A stretch of 64,000 nt of DNA from Lonicera japonica (lineage: Eukaryota; Streptophyta; Magnoliopsida; Dipsacales; Caprifoliaceae): positions 24,026,011 to 24,090,010 of the forward strand of contig CM038467.1 in NCBI GenBank assembly GCA_021464415.1, given 5' to 3'. Below, piece after piece: positions 44,527 to 56,614 of this stretch (position 1 is its first letter; the number at the start of each line of letters is the position of its first letter). A program made the position numbers and the translations under genes. The notes under the pieces were generated by a model, which was not told where the DNA came from, searched no databases, and saw only the letters and a list, made by a program, of their open reading frames with translations.

Positions 44527-46340
44527 TTAATATAAGACGGATGAAGTATTAATTTCATAAAAGTTCAGAGAAGATGTTTAATACATGGATATGATAACAA
44601 CTATGCATGGGTCACTAGGCATTGAAAAAGGGGGTAATAAATGCACCCCCATTTGTTATCACAAACACCCTCTGCACTTTATACCCCCTACTTTTAAAAA
44701 ATTTATCACAAAACCCCCCTCTAGATTAAGAATCATGATTAAAGTAATTAAGCTAAATTTTCTATCTCCCGTCATTCTTTCAGACTCCATCTCCACCTCC
44801 ATCGATGGTCTCCCGTCATTCTCAATCTCCACTATCGGTCTCTCTCATTCCCATCTCTGCAGTCGGTCTCTCTTATTCTCCATCTCCATCGGTGGATATT
44901 CTGCACTCCACTCCGGTTTCTCCGCTGGTCTCTCGCCGTCTCTATCCTGCTAATTGTGTCCCCGAAAAGTAGTAAGTCATTCATCCTCTGTTTTATCGCT
45001 CTATCAACATTTGGATGACCTTTTTAAATTATCAATTTAATTCCTTTATAATTGCTAAATCTCATATAACTAGTATTTCTGTTTATATGATTTTTATCTA
45101 CTCCTTTGAATAATCCCATTCAACATTTTATTGTTGGAACTAGTTAGGCACTTAATTCAATATGTGAATTTTTTAAGTTGACATTATTCTCATTCAATGG
45201 GGTTTAATGTTTTACAATGTTGTAAAAAAGAACTTTAATATAAAGCTATAACAAATTAAGAAATGATCAGTCTTTTTTCTTAAAGGTTATGAAAAATACT
45301 TGTAATCTTAGGTAAATGGTTTGTAAACTATTAGGCTTGAAAGCTAATATGCTTTAAAAGTATTGGTTGTACTTTGGATTCGGTGGTTGAGAATGGATGG
45401 ATACAATGAGAGGATTTCCCCCTGTAGATTTAAAATAACATTACAAACCATCTTACGTGATATCAATTTCAAATATGTATTATGACAAAGCTCGTAATAA
45501 ATAGTGTCAACTCTTAAGTAACTCTATTCTATCCCTTTTCCCTTCAATATTCTAACTTTTCAAGACATTTGAATATCATTCTTTACAAAATAAAGTTAAA
45601 TTTGACATTCCTTCACTCAGATTGCAATCTCAGTTATTTTAGATCAGCAAAATACATCATCTTTCCTTAATCACTAAAGACTGAATAATATAATACTTCA
45701 TTTTTGTAACTATGTCAACTGAATTCTAATTCTTATTCTTCTATGCATTTGCTCAATTTCATGTCTCATGAAAATTTAATACATTGTGTTCATTATCTTA
45801 GGCATAACGAAAAATAATCCAGTGACGATGTCCGAGAGACGAAGGAAATCACAAAAGTATATGTTCCAAAGGGCTGTGAGCATGGTCGGGCTCATCAAAT
45901 TTATTTAGAGATTATCGAAGTACCAGAAGATGATCGTGCTGTTGAACAAAAACATGAAAAATAACAAGAACATGAAGACAAATAAGATTAAGAATCTTTT
46001 TTAATTGGTTGATACTTTTTATGTTTTGATGTTATGTAGCTTAATGTTTGTACTTCAACATTTGGTGAATGTTTTAAGTGTTTTGATATTTCATATTTTA
46101 GTAGTTTAGAGTTTAAGACATGTTTGTACTTTAACATTTGGTACTTTAAATGGTATATTAGTTTTTGCTTTAACATGGTGTTTAAAATAGTGGTATGTAT
46201 TGCTTTGACATGGTGATTAAAATAGTAGTTTGTGTTTTTTAATAATCTCCAAGTGTTTAATTTGGCAGTTTAAGTTAGATATTAGTCTAGGGATATTGAT
46301 AAATATAAGTGTGTTTAATCATCTCTAGGTCATACTCACT

Positions 46341-46690
46341 CTCTCGTCATTGGGAGAGTAAATGTTGTAATACTCTCTCGTCATTATGAGAGTATCTTCA
46401 TTGGTATTCGCTTAACATTGAGCATCTGGAACCTCAGCAATAACTTAAGATACTACCCAATTTTTGAGATATACTCTCTTGTCATTGGAAGAGTAAATGT
46501 GGTAATACTCTCCCGTCATTGAAAGAGTATCTTCATTTTTACTCGCTCGACATTGAGCATCTGAAATTTCAGCAATAACTTAAGATACGGCCAAATTTTT
46601 AAGATATACTCTCTTGTCGTTGAAAGAGTAAATGTAGTAATACTCTCCCGTCATTGGGAGAGTATCTTCATTGCTACTCACTCGACATTG
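46341..46690. repeat. 135-bp tandem repeat array with hairpin units
   Basis: The motif GTCATTGG/GTCGTTG with flanking ACTCTC and GAGAGT recurs at 46346, 46481 and 46616, exactly 135 bp apart. Each unit holds two small hairpins (ACTCTC...GAGAGT), then CATTGAGCATCTG and AGCAATAACTTAAGATAC. About 2.6 units. Confidence 0.9.
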
Positions 46691-46792
46691 GGTATCTGAA
46701 ATTTAAATAGATCTGTAGCCTTTTTTTTATAAGAGATCTATATATATGCATTTTTTTTGTTTGTTTTTTTCTTTTTTCCTTTCATTTTAGAA

Positions 46793-46895
46793 TATATATA
46801 TATATATATATATGTTTGTGTATGTATATATGTATGTTTTGAATATATATATATATATGTATATGAGTATGTATATATGTATATATGTATATTTT
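46793..46895. repeat. TA/TG-rich microsatellite
   Basis: Long alternating TA runs with TATG variants. Confidence 0.85.
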
Positions 46896-47103
46896 AAAGA
46901 AGGAGGAAGAGGAGGAGGAGAAGAGGGTGGTGATGGTATTGTTTTGTTGTGTTTAATGATTAATTAAGTTAATTAATAGTTAATCTTTGTATAAAAAAGT
47001 AATATGAGAGGGTGGTAGGAATAAAATTTAGTTTAATATTAATAAAAAGTTAGAGGGTGTTAGTGACAACAAATGGGGGTGCATTTATCACCCCCTTGAA
47101 AAA

Positions 47104-48720
47104 AAAGTATTTGAAAAACAAAGCAAGTAGTAATAGATTAAAGGTCGTAAAAGAAATTCAGGAATGTGAATCTTACCCCACAAAGAAACCTGCAAAATGC
47201 AACAATAGTACAAAAAATATCACACAGCCCCCAGCTCACTCGAGAACAATGCTTGTGCACAAACAATTGGAGACGGATCAGCCAGTGACGATGCAATCAT
47301 TGAAGATTTCAGACAAACAACATTTTTAGAGAATACAGTACAAAGTAACCAAAATAATAACGTGAGAGAGAGAGAGAGAGAGGAAAGCAACACTTTCTCA
47401 TCAAAGAAATCCACAGCCCATTAGGTCAAAAATGAGATGATGAAAAGTATGTTACCATACCTCTGGTAAACTTTTTGTTTGTATAAAATATGCAGAGATA
47501 CACAAAATATAACTATGCAATTCCATACGAAAATAGTGAGCAAAGACCAATAATGAATGGGGAAAATGTTTGCCGAAAATTTTACATTTTGACTAAGAAA
47601 CTATTTGAAACAAACGGCCCCAAATTTTAACCGAAGCTAAAACAGCAACCAGTGGACCAAAAGGCATCACGAGTTTCACAGCCTGGGGAAAGTAAGCATG
47701 AAGAAGTCAAATATGATTCACTAGAAAACTTTTGTGTATTTGCAAATAAAGTAGTGGAACATTTATAGAGTCAAATTTACCCGGACGGTGCAGATGGAAA
47801 GTTGAATAGCGTCCACAGGAACATAAGTTCCGGCCAAAATCTTGGTCAAAAGAGGAGTAAGAAGAACTGCTCAAAGATTGTTGCATATTGTCATAACAAT
47901 CGATAATGGTACGTCCCCTTGAGCAATTAAGGTCACCTGTAACACTATTAAGCACAAAGATGGAAAACTATCAACCCTGCTGCCTAGGAATAAGATGACT
48001 TCATATACTAGTTGAATTCTTTATTGGGACATCTTATAGGAAACTATATTACTCTCCCCGAGTCTGCACGCAGGCATGCATACGTGGGTTAGAGAGAGAG
48101 TCTGTGACAGAGATCTTTAAACACCATCCGGGCATTAGCAACTGCAAAATATATTATACTTAAAAGTGAGGGGGAATGCCACAAGTTCACAGCGAATTAA
48201 AAAAAAAAATGAATTGAAGGTCTTGTAACATGGACATGGATTAGAAATTAGAACAGTATCATATGGACATACCAAAACTTTGTGATATTTTGACTAGGGG
48301 GAAGCCATAATTTCTGAAATGGAGGGGACAATTAATAGCTAGGTGACCAGTTCATTCAAGCAAGTATGGGTACAAATTATAATGATTACGGGAATGGCGA
48401 CGTTAAGAAAAATTTTAGGGTCCATTTGATAAAAGAGTTGGAAAAATGATCGGTAAAACGATTACATTTGACAAGAAATTGGAAAAATAGATTATTGCTC
48501 TAGTGAGCTGTTTTCCATCTTTTTCTATTTCTCATGGAAAAAATTTCTTATCCATCACTCGAAGAATTGGATTCCATGGAAAATAAAAAAGGTAACAAAA
48601 TATTTCACAATAACCCTCGTCTCTTTTTCTAATTTCTCGTAAATTTAGTAGCGTTTTCAACGATTTTCTAACTTTTTAAATATCAAGGCACATGGACTCT
48701 TCATTTAGGACAGAGGAGTA
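47104..48720. other. Intergenic, no gene recognised
   Basis: It contains a (GA)n run at about 47362-47381 and scattered short frames without family resemblance. A stretch at 48.42-48.70 kb begins GGGTCCATTTGATAAAAG like a Tourist end, but no matching right end was found. Confidence 0.4.
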
Positions 48721-48724
48721 ATTT

Positions 48725-50640
48725 TTTTAATTTATGAGAAACTGAAAATTTTATTGCCACTTGAAAAAACATACAACAAAGTAGCAACATGGAAATAAAC
48801 CGACTAGTGAAAGAGAATTCCACCAGACTGACTACAACCCCACCTACTAGAAAAGCACATACTACACTCCGGGCTCACTTAGCTAAAAAAAACTAGCCAA
48901 ATCAATACTAAACATAAAACATTCTGAACTATCAAGAACTCTCTTAACTGAGAAGCTTTTCCCTTCAAAAATGCGTTTATTTCTCCCCATCCATACACCC
49001 CAAAAAGCATTGAAAAATTGATGAGGAATTTCCTCTAGGAGGGGTTTGAGAAGGGAAAAGGCATATTTCTTTTGATAATATTCCCCACACCCAACCCCCC
49101 ATTCAATTTAGAATTTGAAACTTCTACCCAATTAACTAGGTGATCTCTCTTCCCATCCCCATACCCTTCTCAAAAAAAATCTCTCATAAGTTTTTCCAAT
49201 ATATTTGCCCCTTTTTTTGGAATTTTATAAACTAAAAGATAGTAAATTGGGATACTCCCAAGGACAGATTGTAACAATAACAGTTTTCCCCCTCTCGACA
49301 AACAACTTTTATGCCACCCTTCAATTCTATTTGAAACGCTCTCGATGACAGGTTCCCAAAAAGCCATACTATTAGGGTTCTCGCCAACGGCAACTCTAAA
49401 TAGTTAAAAGGCCATTCACAGCTACAACACTCCAAATTTAAGGCAATGTTGGACAACCTGTTGGGGTCCAAATTCAGGCCCACAACCACACTTTTTGACA
49501 AATTAATATTCAACCCAAAAACAAGATAAAATATTTTAAGGATTGCCTTCAAATTTTCTATGTACTGATTCTCATTTGGGACAAAAAAAATGACATCTTC
49601 TGCAAACTGTAAATGAGATACTTCTACCTTATTTTGCCCGACCTCAAATCCCCTAACCACGTTGCTCTCACTTGCTCTTTTCATAAGCCTACTAAGGATG
49701 TTTGCCACTAAAATGAATAAAAATGGAGATAGCGGATCACCTTGTCGCAATCCCCTAAACACACCAAAAAAAACCAGTGGTTTGCCATTTATGATTACAG
49801 AGAAATTTACTGAGGCGACAGCCCCTAATCCATCTCCTCCATCTCTCCCAAAACCTTTTTTCTCCAAAACAAAGTCCAAAAAATCCCAAATAATGTGGTC
49901 ATAAGCCTTCTCGAAGTCGATTTTAAATACCACCCCTTCCTTCTTCTTCGCTCTATATTCTTCCACAACCTCATTGGCAATTTTTATTTTATTTTGATCA
50001 GAAACAAATTGAACCTCATTAGCAATTAGAAGCACTAAGTCTAGGATTTGCCTCCTTTGCACAAACGCTTCTTGAGAGTAATCAATGGTTTCACCTAACA
50101 CCTTTTTCAATCTCAAAGAAAGCACTTTATCCAATACCTTGTACAAAGATGTAACAAGGCTAAACTGTCTTGACCTCCTCCTTTCTAAACGGCTCCTGCC
50201 CTTTGTCCCCCTTATCAATGGCTGCTCATACCAAGCCTTCAATGCCGAATATCTGCCTCTCAGGCTTTTTTTATAAGTTCTCTAAAAATCCCAAAATTTC
50301 ACTCTCTATCTCCTCCGACTGGAGCAAAACACCACTAAAAGTCTCAATCTTATTAATCACTTTGTTTGCTTTCCTACCACTTGCTATCCTATGAAAAAGT
50401 TTGGTGCTATTGTCCCACTCAATTACACCCTTAACTTTTTGCTTTTTGGTACCACGAGGTTTCCTCCTTAACCATTATTTCTTCCAACTTTCTTTTCAAT
50501 TCCCTCCTTTCCACCATCTCACTCTCATACAATTCCAACGATTCCTCCCTTTTATCTATCTCCCCGATACATCTCAAAACCGCAACTCTCTCCAATCTAA
50601 TATCACCAAAAACCTCTTTATTCCACTTTTTAAGATTTCA
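48725..50640 (-). mobile_element. LINE (L1-type) reverse transcriptase region
   Basis: The minus strand carries a linker (WNKEVFGDIRLE at about 50620), then a 336-codon frame with most of the reverse transcriptase: QEAFVQRRQILDLVL, VVFKIDFEKAYDHIIWDF, GLRQGDPLSPFLFILVA and SHLQFAEDVIFF. The catalytic FADD motif reads FAED (about 49590-49600), so the enzyme would be dead. A small in-frame duplication (IANEV twice) is present. Downstream frames (LEKLMRDFF) end in a degraded 3' portion and a T-rich tail near 48730. The endonuclease is missing. Confidence 0.88.
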
Positions 50641-50940
50641 TGTTTTATTTTCAATACACTAATTTCAGCATAAAACATTGTTTAAGAATAAAACTCATTT
50701 ACTATCTTCATTCTATGTTTTCCTTTTTAAGGATCGTGATGAAATATAAGGGATAGTCTTATAACCATATATTGCTTATAAAATACCGTTGAGAGCTCTG
50801 TGAAGGGGCCCATATATAGCAGATGACACACAGCAATATTAATGCAAGAATGTCCAAACAAAGCAGTAATGATTCAAGCACCCTGCCACCTATCATTGAA
50901 GGGATCCGTTGCTTTGAAGTATACCCACAGGACCAAAATC

Positions 50941-51155
50941 ATTTTACAACCGAGTGCATGCCCACACCATATGCTTTATTCTTTTAAAATGTAAGATCAA
51001 AACTATAGTCAAAGAAGTGGGAAAACATTTCTAGATCTCAATTAGCTCAAACTCGACATCTCTACATTTGATTATGTCCAGAGAACTGTTTCTGATCAAT
51101 GTAAGGATGATACCATACGCTTAACGAGAGATGAAACAGCAACATCTTTTAAATA
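50941..51155. other. Pseudogene intron, no feature
   Basis: AT-rich sequence between the late exon and a Stowaway-like element. Confidence 0.4.
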
Positions 51156-51314
51156 ATCACTCCATCTCAAATTAGGCATTATTAGGTTAAATGTTTAGTG
51201 GATGTAATAAGAGATTCATTTTCACATGTCAGACTATTTTAGAAAGGGGACACGTAATCTGAGATGTACCAAAATAACATAAATTTGGACTCTTAATTGA
51301 GATAGAGGGAGTAT
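51156..51314. mobile_element. Stowaway-like MITE in the pseudogene intron
   Basis: The ends TCACTCCATCTCAAATTAGG and the complementary TTAATTGAGATAGAGGGAGT have TA at the borders. The left end has lost two bases relative to the CTCCCTC consensus. Confidence 0.65.
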
Positions 51315-51666
51315 TAAATAATAATGCGATTATTTCTAATTTTCCAGTCTAACTGGTCAGCATACTTGGACACTGTGACAGAAAGGTTAGAGTTGTAGAG
51401 AAACTGTGAAAGAAACCCTTTTTGGAAGAATAGCACACCCCTAGAGGCATATGCAGGTTAGATTTAGACTGCTTGTTCTTGTGAAAGAATCACTGAGGAG
51501 GGAAGATAAAATAACTCTTTTGAAGTGAAAGATTAAGAAACAGTAGTGTCATGGAGTAATCTATAGACTGATGTGGACAAGTAATTATGCTATCACAATA
51601 TGAAACAGATTCTTCTCACAAAATACATACGTCAAAATTTATCCAAGCAACTAAACAATAACTAAC

Positions 51667-51870
51667 CCCAAGGGGTGGCCTAGTGGTAAGGGGCCCATTT
51701 GGGATGTGTGGCACAACTCAGGTTCAAACCTCCCTAGTGGGGCCAGCCATCACCCATAGAACACGGGCCGACACTTGTTGCCAATGCATCCGCAACGGTG
51801 GCCTATGCAAAGACCGGGGATTAGTCGGACCGAAGGTGCAGATATCCCGGGGAATGGCCAAAAAAAAAAC
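51667..51870 (+). mobile_element. tRNA-derived SINE, first of an adjacent pair
   Basis: A-box TGGCCTAGTGGTAAGGGGC and B-box AGGTTCAAACCTCC are followed by a body ending ATCCCGGGGAATGGCCAAAA in poly-A. Flanks AACTAAACAATAACTAA (about 51649-51665 and 51869-51886) are its target duplication. Relative to the second copy it lacks two internal stretches, about 10 and 25 bp. Confidence 0.85.
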
Positions 51871-51889
51871 TAAACAATAACTAAACCCC

Positions 51890-52122
51890 AAGAGGTGGCC
51901 TAGTGGTAAGGGGCGAATTTGGGATGTGTGGCACGTCTCAGGTTCGAACCTCTCTAGTGGCACTCTTTGGGGCCAGCCATCACCATGGAACACGGGCCGA
52001 CACTTGCTGCCAATGCATCCGCCGTGAGGTTTAGTCACCTTGCACAACGGTGGCCTATGCAAGGACCGGGGGTTAGTCGGACCAAAGGTGCGGATACCCC
52101 GGGGCATGGCCAAAAAAAAAAA
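51890..52122 (+). mobile_element. tRNA-derived SINE, second of an adjacent pair
   Basis: Same family (GTGGCCTAGTGGTAAGGGGC, AGGTTCGAACCTC) and fuller length, with CACTCTTTGGGGCC and GTGAGGTTTAGTCACC segments that the first copy lacks. It lies directly after the target duplication of the first SINE. The tail is followed by ACTTAACAAAAAC. Confidence 0.85.
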
Positions 52123-53397
52123 ACTTAACAAAAACAAAAATATATCGCGTTGGCTAAATACATACCTCATATCCTATCCAATCAACTGAAGACAGAAAAG
52201 TAGCGAAGCTAAAATAAAACACGGTCCGGGGTGTGTTCGCAACAATGTTAAATAACATTAAAAAATAAGGGTTTTTCTTATTTTGCCGCCCCTTTTATAT
52301 GCGAAATTAGATTTACCCTCTTGGTTTCATAATTGCAAGTCTTTGGAGGAATCTCAAAGAATTACATAAAAACGGGGGGGTAAAGTCAAAGGATTACATT
52401 AAAAGAATAAGACATTGGAAAGTCAAATGGCCCTTAAAAATAAGAACTTGAACTGCAAAAGCGAAAGCGAAAGATTGTACCTGTAGCTGCTCTAGTGTCT
52501 TTGAAAGAGAAGTGAAAATCCACAAGATTAAAAATGCATCTACACATGCAATGGGAAGGACCAAAAAGACCCTTGCTCTTCCTGCTATGTCATTTATTGT
52601 TCCCACATACTCAGTAATATTCAGTAACTCTGATCCCAAGAAATAAGTGATTCCAAAAAGCAGCACCTTTATAGTAAGACCACCAAGAGTGGACGTACAA
52701 CGCCATAGCCCATTGAGACGCAGAGTATAAGAATGCGTTCAACAGTTCTCCTTATGGCTCCAACTGTCACATCCAAAGCCATGATTCCAACAGATCTTGT
52801 TCCCGTTTTGTTAAGTGTGCATACTCGAAATACCAAAGTGACATCTCAAATAACCCGAGAGCAATACCAGTAATGCAGTGCTGAAATTGCAATATTTCCT
52901 TCCAAAATCTCACGCACTGAGAAAGCCAGATTAGACTAAGAAATGCACACGCAAGAGACATAATCACATAAAACTTCATTAAAGGGGCCATTCTTCCGGG
53001 TAAATAACCATCAGGGTTCTTCCAAGAAGTCTTCCCACTAATGGTCAGTCCCTTGAGTTTTGTATCACATGATATAAAGAACAAGTTGTGCGTTCCAGTT
53101 GTCCTGATGTAAATGTTTGTGTTTTTCAAGTGTGTGGATAAATGATTCCCACAAAAATGAACGTTTAGGACGATAGGCCAGTTAGCATCAGTTTTAGAAA
53201 ATGTTCTGATGACTTCGCCTTGTTTACAACCTTCTAGCTTAGCAAGATCAGGGGTGCAACAAATAGAACTCTGCCCACCATAAGGTGAACCGCCAATATT
53301 ATCACATTCAGCTGCCTCAAAAATTATAACCTGTATCAACCCACTGTTATGTGCCATCTTTGCTGCTTTACTCCTCCAGAATGTGATATTGTCAAAT

Positions 53398-54789
53398 CTG
53401 TATTTGTTTAAATTGTCAAAAACCACATACAAAAATGGACATGGACACCCTCATTAGCTTCACACGCAAAGAGAGAGAGAGAGAGTAGTTTAAAAAAACT
53501 AACTGCTCCGCCGCATATTATATTATCATGTATACTTGCAAGTTGCAACCAATTTGTGCTCAGGATTGACAATTTTGAATATAACTCGGGAAAAAGGGAT
53601 AGTACAGCAACAAAGCAATAGATTGAAAGAGCTAAGAACAGGTATAAATGAGAGCACGGTAATTAGTTGGATAGACAGTAAGGATAAAACAGTAGGGCAA
53701 ATTTAGCAGAACTGTTGGTATTAGTCAATCTTAAAAGGACAAAATGTGCATCAAACTGGCTTTGGTCATTGAATTTACATCAACAATGAAAATTGGTCTC
53801 ATTCAAATATTTTATTATACTTTATAACTTAGAAACTGCATCTTAGACCTATAACACCCTCCAGCTCATGAATTTACACGAAACAAAGCTTTTTCTTCTC
53901 TATCCAACTCTCCTTACGAGTTCTTTTATTGATTCTCAATGAGATTAAGAAACATGAATTTGAACAAATAAAACAAACATTTATTGAATGTATGAACTAC
54001 ATAACTATTTTATAAGGACATCTCCATATCAAATTGAGCCAACTCATGAACGCATTTACTTTCAAACCCCAACCTCTGATATAATGAAAATCTTCCACAA
54101 CACACATAATTTTATACCAAATACCAAACATTGTTAAATGCTAATTGTCCAGAACTGAGTGAAATCTAGCTTATCCAATGGTGTTCAAAGCTTTGTTTAG
54201 CCACTGAAAAAAGGTGCACAGGGAAAAGAAATAAAGACTACGAATTTTTTCATCTTCATCCCATTAAGCCAAGCCTAGTACAACTGCCTAACATATTTCA
54301 ATCCAGCTTCCCTAGTTTCAAAAACAAAATATATTTTCCCTCCATTTCATATTAGGAGTTCAATGCACTCAATTGCCAAAATCTAAGCTTAATTAACTAT
54401 CATCAAATTTCATAGGCTGATTTTAGAAATGTGTTATGGGACCAAACGGAAAGGTGTGAACGAGTACTATAAACAAGATAACAACTTGAATTTTCTAGTC
54501 ACTCGGGTTCCATTATGAATCCAAGTTAAACTAAAAACCCATGGTCTATTCAACCATTGTTAATTGGTTTTGAGTCTCATGCCAACACTGGCTTAAGTCA
54601 CCAAAAGGACTACAATTAAGCAACCTAGAGTAGTCTAACTAAGGTGGTGTTTGTGAAGTCTATTCAATATTAAGGGGTAAAAATGGTATTTCTTAATTCT
54701 TATGAACTGGATTAAAACTAAGCATTCAATGTTAAATTTTTCAATCAGTCATTTATTGGCACTCACATCTCAATCATTCATGGGATTTA
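53398..54789. other. Intron 1 of the seven-TM pseudogene
   Basis: Non-coding; a (GA)n run near 53470 and AT-rich sequence. It leads into a LINE fragment at 54.79-55.32 kb. Confidence 0.5.
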
Positions 54790-55315
54790 AATTTTTCAAG
54801 GAATTTTAGTGATAGGGAGTGTAATGAACTTATTTCATTGTTGAACTTTATCGATAGCGTTCAACTCAACCGTAATTCTTCTGATGAGAGAGTATGGATG
54901 GGTCATTATTCAGGGGAATACTCCTGCAAATCTTTCTTTGAATCCTTTTGCAATCACGTCCGGTTCCTTTGTTTTCACAATCCAGTTTCATTTGGAAAAG
55001 TGGTGTCCCTTCCAAAATCAAAGTCTTTGCATGGCTTGCCTCTTTTGGGGAAAGCGAATGCTTGTGACATGATCCAAGCAAGGAGGCCGTTCATGTACCT
55101 CTCTCCTTCGAGGTGCATTTTGTGTTAACAGGCAATAGAAAATGTGGACCAACATTCTGCTGCATTGCATCTTTGTTAATGATGTGTGGGTAAGGATTTT
55201 TGATATGTTTGGATTGGTGGGTGCTTTCCCTAAAAGTTGGGCTGAGTTTATACTCATCAAGTGGAATTTCAAGCATAATAGTAAGAATTTGAAGTTAATA
55301 ATTCGCACTAGGAGT
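54790..55315 (+). mobile_element. LINE zf-RVT fragment in intron 1
   Basis: The plus strand reads NRNSSDERVWMGHYSGEYSC, CDMIQARRPFMYLSPSRCIL and, after a frame change, ILLHCIFVNDVWVRIFDMFG and AEFILIKW. It is very close to the minus-strand copy at 24.65-25.47 kb. No 3' tail or target duplication was found. Confidence 0.8.
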
Positions 55316-55801
55316 ATATTATAGTTCATTTCAAGAGGCTGAATCATAAGACAATAAGTTTCACATTTTTCATTTGAAATTAGCATTTTGGATTTACGGA
55401 AGGAGGAAAAAATCCAACCAAAAGAACCGCCAGAGTTCGGCAATCCATGTTCAGTAGGTTAAAGAAACAAACGGACCCTAAATAACCATTGGATCTGGCT
55501 AAATTCCGTTCAATTTCACCAATACACAACTTATATATGCATTCCTGTATATATATATAGAGAGAGAGAGAGGGGGGGAGAGTACCGGATATAAGAACGG
55601 CCGTCATAAGCGGCGGAGTAAATTGAATGGAGAAGCCAGAATGCCTTCACTACCGCCGGATAGAAGTAGAGCATTGCCGACTTCTCGGAATGGATCTCGG
55701 CCGCAGATGTGGATTGAGGCATTAGCTGATCCAATGGCTGATAGGGCTACTACAACTACTAAAATGGGGAAGTAGAGAAGTGGATGACTTGTGGAATCCA
55801 T

Positions 55802-56325
55802 GGGAAGAGAGAGAAAGCGGAGGGATTCTAGAGAGAGAGAGAGAGAAGAGACCGGCGAATTTGACGGAGGAGTGTTGAGTGAGGTGAGGAGCGTGAAACT
55901 GAAGCAATGACAAGGTTGGAAAGAGAGTTGTCTCCACGCGCTCTAATGCACGTGGAATGTAGAATAAGAGGCTGGTGGTAGTTTGATTTTTCAACCGACA
56001 CTAAAAAGAAAAGGCCGCACGATTCTTACTCCTATATTTTCGGTTGATTGTACGGGTGATTTTGTTTTTATGCATTATATTTTACGGTTAATTTATTTTT
56101 AAATTATGAAAATTTTAAATAAAATTTTATAATATTATTTTTTTTAAAATTAGTAAATATATTTATTAATTCAAATTAAATTATAATTATATAAATTCAA
56201 ATTCTATTTTAAACAAGATTCTTAATTTAAATATAATTATTTTTTAATTGAATTCATACTTACCTTTAAAAAAATTCAAATGATTTAGAGTTAAAGTTTA
56301 CATATAATTTAAAATTAAAGGTCCA
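55802..56325. other. 5' flank of the pseudogene, AT-rich
   Basis: The CT-rich leader of the seven-TM gene (minus strand, about 55802-55990) is followed by AT-rich DNA up to the pararetroviral locus. Confidence 0.5.
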
Positions 56326-56606
56326 AGCTTTTTTGTCTAGAGAGGGAGGGGTCTTTTTTCTTTTCTTTCTCTCTTTTCCGCTGTTTTTCTTCTCTGTAAT
56401 CTTTCTTTTGTCTTCTGTATTTCTGTTCAAAAAATAGACTAGGATCGAGATGTAGAAGATGTAGAACAGATATACATAAAATTCAAACTTTTATTGAGGT
56501 TGAACAGAAATACAGAAGACAAAAGAAAGATTACAGAGAAGAAAAACAGCGGAAAATAGAGAAAGAAAAGAAAAAAGACACCTCCCTCTCTAGACAAACA
56601 AGGCTT
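56326..56606. repeat. Inverted repeat at the pararetroviral leader
   Basis: Arms 56326-56430 and 56500-56606 are about 97 percent complementary over roughly 100 bp (CCGCTGTTTTTCTTCTCTG on one strand, its complement on the other) around a 69-bp spacer. The right arm belongs to the minus-strand viral copy; the left arm is an inverted, truncated duplicate. Confidence 0.9.
56490..56495 (-). terminator. Possible polyadenylation signal of the viral transcript
   Basis: AATAAA on the minus strand lies downstream of the promoter-like TATTTAAG. In pararetroviruses the poly-A signal follows the transcription start by a short distance on the circular genome. Confidence 0.4.
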
Positions 56607-56614
56607 AAATAGAG
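56602..56614 (-). promoter_or_regulatory. Possible pararetroviral TATA box
   Basis: The minus strand reads CTCTATTTAAGCC after ORF2, the position of the genomic promoter in this family. The inverted-repeat arm starts just downstream. Confidence 0.4.

Larger units (their letters stand above)
44630..47095. mobile_element. 2.5-kb TIR element with an internal tandem array
   Basis: Inverted ends of about 50 bp (GGGGGTAATAAATGCACCCC against GGGGGTGATAAATGCACCCC, then CATTTGTT and AACACCCTCT) are flanked by TTGAAAAA at 44622-44629 and 47096-47103. The style resembles the Mutator-like element at 36949. A short gene-like patch lies at 45.83-45.99 kb (ending in KQEHEDK-like codons), but there is no transposase. 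The right half holds a 135-bp tandem array and TA-rich microsatellites. Confidence 0.75.
50787..55801 (-). pseudogene. GOLD-domain seven-TM protein (TMEM87/GPR107-like) pseudogene
   Basis: Three exon blocks on the minus strand match plant lung-seven-transmembrane-receptor family proteins, Golgi/endosome membrane proteins with a lumenal GOLD-like domain and seven helices. Exon 1 (55801-55586) has a signal peptide (LYFPILVVVVALSAIGSANA), then EVGNALLLSGGSEGILASPF, and ends at a GTACTC donor. Exon 2 (53397-52481) starts RFDNITFWRSKAA and continues ICCTPDLAKLEGCKQGEV, GYLPGRMAPLMKFYVIMSLA and, after frame changes, ITYFLGSELLNITEYVGTIN. A late exon (about 50935-50787) has VYFKATDPFNDRWQGA. Breaks: a frameshift late in exon 1, two in exon 2 (near 52.79 and 52.69 kb), and a TGA plus a frameshift in the late exon. 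The exon expected between exon 2 and the late exon was not found. Confidence 0.85.

Noticed and set aside
44585..44953. 122-residue frame, Ser-rich
   Set aside because: It starts before the transposon end and runs through a CT-rich repeat; no conserved motif.
51724..52170. 148-residue minus-strand frame
   Set aside because: It reads through both SINEs; the repeated peptide blocks come from the two copies.
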